Origin: Bog-473 sp035483935
GTDB taxonomy: Bacteria; Actinomycetota; Acidimicrobiia; Acidimicrobiales; RAAP-2
Direction: 5' to 3'
Assembly: GCA_035483935.1 (NCBI GenBank)
Contig: DATHPK010000147.1
Coordinates: 1 to 24,771 of the forward strand
Length of the DNA stretch: 24,771 nt
A program made the translations under genes and the position numbers. Positions within the stretch are counted from its first letter, which is position 1. Each line of letters opens with the position of its first letter. The notes below the pieces were generated by a model, which saw only the letters and a program-made list of their open reading frames with translations, had not been told where the DNA came from and ran no database searches. This document shows positions 22,979 to 24,771 of the stretch, piece after piece.

Positions 22979-24771
22979 GACGCGCTCCGATGGGCCGGGG
23001 GCGGCCGGCGACGCCGACCTACGAGCCCGGCCGCGAGCGCGACCCATAGCACGACCTCGGCCGTAACCGCGAGGGGCACGTAGGGGAACTGCGCCAAGGA
23101 CAGCTCGGCCGTTCCCTTGGTGGTGGCGAACTGCGCGGCCCAGCCGAACGCGGGCTGTCGTGCGACGGGCCGGCCGTCCACGGTCAGCGCGAAGTGCCCG
23201 GCGGGCGCGTACCCGGCGTAGACGGTGCCGCTCGGGACGGGCCCGCGGGCGGGTGAGGACCCGGACAGCGAGGCCAGAACCGGTTGCCAGCCAGCGACGT
23301 CGGGGGCAGCCGGATAGGTCCAGTCCCGAACCACGGGCAGGGCCGCGGCACGTTGCGCGGTGACCGGCATCGCCTCGTCGTTCTCGAACACCGAGATGCC
23401 GACATCGCCGGGAACGAGGTGCAGGTCGTCCTGCTCCAAGAGATCGGTCTCGAGTCCCTGGGGCGGGGGTGCGTTGACGGAGGGCGTGAGCGAACCGACC
23501 GTTGAGGGCGCCAGGCCCTGGACGAGCACGATGTAGCGCACGCCGTCCGAGGCGACGAGGCGGCCGAGATGCACGGTGCCGCCCGTCGTGGCGAGCCGCA
23601 CCGCCTGGGCCACCATCGAGGTCGGTCCGGGCCCCGCGGGCGTGAGCACCTGCGACGTGTCCGGCAGGGTCGCAGGCGTCAGCGCGTAGGAGAGACCGGG
23701 ATCGATCGACCACCCCCCGACAGGGAGCGCCCTGGGGTCACCGAGCCAGAGCACCCGCGCCACGTCCGTCGATCCGGAGCGGCCGAGGAAGGACAGAGGT
23801 TGCTCGACCCCCTGGGCGGGGAGGTTCCAGCGGCCGCTGACCGCCCCCGCGGCCACCGGCAGCAGCCCGACGACGCCGAACAGGAGGGCCACGCCGCCGA
23901 CGACCTGGCGCCAGCCGAACTCGCGTCCGCTGAGATCGTTCTCGAACGAGGAGATCCCGAGCCCGAGGCAGGCGGCGACGGCCAACGCGGCCGGGGCGAG
24001 CACCACCGGTACCGACGGCGCGAAGGACCCCATGCCGCCGCGCACGGCGGCGAGGGCGAACCCCCACGACGCGCAGGCCATGACCCACAGACGCGCGGCC
24101 CAGACCAGCCGGATCCCACGCCCGATGGCGAGCGGCAGCGCGGCGGCGGCGATCAGCAACCAGACCAGCGGCGACCGGGCGACCGGCCCGATCGCGAAGC
24201 GGACGAGCTCGCCCCAATCGGGGGCCGTGGCCCCCGCGACCGGCAGGCCGAAGATCGCAATCGCGCCCTTCCCGGCGAGTGCGGTGCCGACGACCCACGG
24301 GGCTAGGAGTACCAACGCGAGCCCGACGGCAGCGCCGGCGACGGCGAGCGGGCGCCAGTCCGCGTCGCGGGCGCCGACGAGGTACGAGCCCACGACCCAG
24401 GCGAGCGCGGCGACGAGCACAAGAGGGGCCAGGGCCGGCGCGAACGACGAGCCGACTGCAACCAGGGCACCCAGGACCGCCACCTGTCCGGCCGGCCGGG
24501 TCCGCCACCGCGATCCTGGCTCGACGGCGAAGGGCTGCACGCCGGCGGCGCCCGCCAGGCGAAGCGCGATGAACGGGAACAGGGCGTAGGCGATGAGCCC
24601 GTCCCAGCGGCCGGCGCCGAGCGAGCCGTACGGCAGCGGGAGACCGAGGTAACAGATGACCGCGACGACCCGCGCCCGTTGCGACACGAGCGGTCCCATA
24701 AATCGGTAGATGCCGAGTGCGCCCAGGGGGATACACCCCAGGAGCAGGACACGCTGCAATGTCCCCATGGC
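22975..24771 (-). CDS. Multi-spanning membrane protein, C-terminal part, probably of a large membrane glycosyltransferase
   Basis: About 598 codons are open to the right edge with no stop, so the N-terminus lies outside the window; the ATG at 24768 is simply the first in view. The visible part begins with roughly ten hydrophobic spans up to about residue 320 (for example WVVGSYLVGAR, LLFGVVGLLPVAAGAV), then a soluble extracytoplasmic domain of about 240 residues, and a final span with a basic RRRRPPP tail. This matches the C-terminal half of the large actinobacterial proteins that join a GT2 domain to a GT-C-like membrane module, which are often coupled to DUF5719 proteins. No catalytic motif lies in the visible part, so the glycosyltransferase call is an inference from topology and neighbour. 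Confidence 0.68.
   Translation of the reverse strand, partial: AMGTLQRVLLLGCIPLGALGIYRFMGPLVSQRARVVAVICYLGLPLPYGSLGAGRWDGLIAYALFPFIALRLAGAAGVQPFAVEPGSRWRTRPAGQVAVLGALVAVGSSFAPALAPLVLVAALAWVVGSYLVGARDADWRPLAVAGAAVGLALVLLAPWVVGTALAGKGAIAIFGLPVAGATAPDWGELVRFAIGPVARSPLVWLLIAAAALPLAIGRGIRLVWAARLWVMACASWGFALAAVRGGMGSFAPSVPVVLAPAALAVAACLGLGISSFENDLSGREFGWRQVVGGVALLFGVVGLLPVAAGAVSGRWNLPAQGVEQPLSFLGRSGSTDVARVLWLGDPRALPVGGWSIDPGLSYALTPATLPDTSQVLTPAGPGPTSMVAQAVRLATTGGTVHLGRLVASDGVRYIVLVQGLAPSTVGSLTPSVNAPPPQGLETDLLEQDDLHLVPGDVGISVFENDEAMPVTAQRAAALPVVRDWTYPAAPDVAGWQPVLASLSGSSPARGPVPSGTVYAGYAPAGHFALTVDGRPVARQPAFGWAAQFATTKGTAELSLAQFPYVPLAVTAEVVLWVALAAGLVGRRRRPPPAHRSAS

Noticed and set aside
23278..23286. 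AACCGGTT core resembling a KstR site
   Set aside because: It is inside the membrane protein coding sequence, and both flanking fixed positions are mismatched.
21491..23713. A 740-codon minus-strand frame extending DUF5719 upstream
   Set aside because: The extension overlaps the membrane protein out of frame; the GTG at 22978 with GTGA overlap and a following signal anchor is the natural start.

Overview
The window is GC-rich (roughly two thirds G+C or more by eye) with dense, tightly packed genes and long antisense shadow frames. Coenzyme F420-type oxidoreductases, paired alpha/beta acyl-CoA dehydrogenases, a CYP125/CYP142-like P450, a MaoC-DUF35 protein and leaderless promoters with TANNNT -10 boxes all point to an actinobacterium. 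I favour an Acidimicrobiia-type lineage, but that is inference from gene content, not from a marker gene.

Layout. (1) 1-3269, minus strand: an operon resembling the mycobacterial igr (steroid side-chain) operon, with an alpha-type acyl-CoA dehydrogenase, a ChsH2-like MaoC/DUF35 protein and a beta-type acyl-CoA dehydrogenase that runs off the left edge. (2) 3416-4480, minus: glutaminase. (3) 4684-7913, plus: P450 followed by two LLM-class flavin/F420 oxidoreductases. (4) 7992-8714, minus: an AT-richer orphan membrane protein. (5) 8993-9670, plus: a YgjP-type zinc metallopeptidase. (6) 9711-12088, minus: a second alpha/beta acyl-CoA dehydrogenase pair, divergent from a FadA3-like thiolase (12306-13511, plus). 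(7) 13539-17253, minus: SIS-domain sugar isomerase-like protein, Trm112-like protein, phosphomannomutase and a CPBP membrane protease. (8) 17364-19553, plus: FtsH, divergent from the protease. (9) 19655-21480, plus: ECF sigma factor overlapping a DUF4349 membrane protein. (10) 21491-24771, minus: DUF5719 protein and the C-terminal part of a large membrane protein that runs off the right edge.

How it fits together. Regions 1, 3 and 6 look like one lipid/steroid catabolic regulon: P450 terminal oxidation, dehydrogenation by two heteromeric acyl-CoA dehydrogenases, hydration by a MaoC heterodimer whose catalytic partner is not in the window, and thiolysis. The best non-coding signal is a 14-bp palindrome of the KstR type (TNNAACNNGTTNNA) in exactly the three promoter regions that drive these genes: one perfect match at 12173-12186 and two with one mismatch, at 3333-3346 and 4599-4612. 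The right half is housekeeping and envelope biology: mannose-phosphate metabolism, membrane proteolysis, an envelope sigma/anti-sigma candidate and a cell-surface glycan-associated pair.

I see no rRNA, tRNA, CRISPR array, insertion sequence or phage gene. No gene-free stretch exceeds 300 bases; the longest are 8715-8992, 12089-12305 and 4481-4683. I did not find a wholly new system. The strongest leads are the KstR-like regulon, the probable one-base frameshift at the MaoC-DUF35/FadE junction, the sigma/DUF4349 pair without a zinc finger, and the SIS protein lacking its family's catalytic residues.
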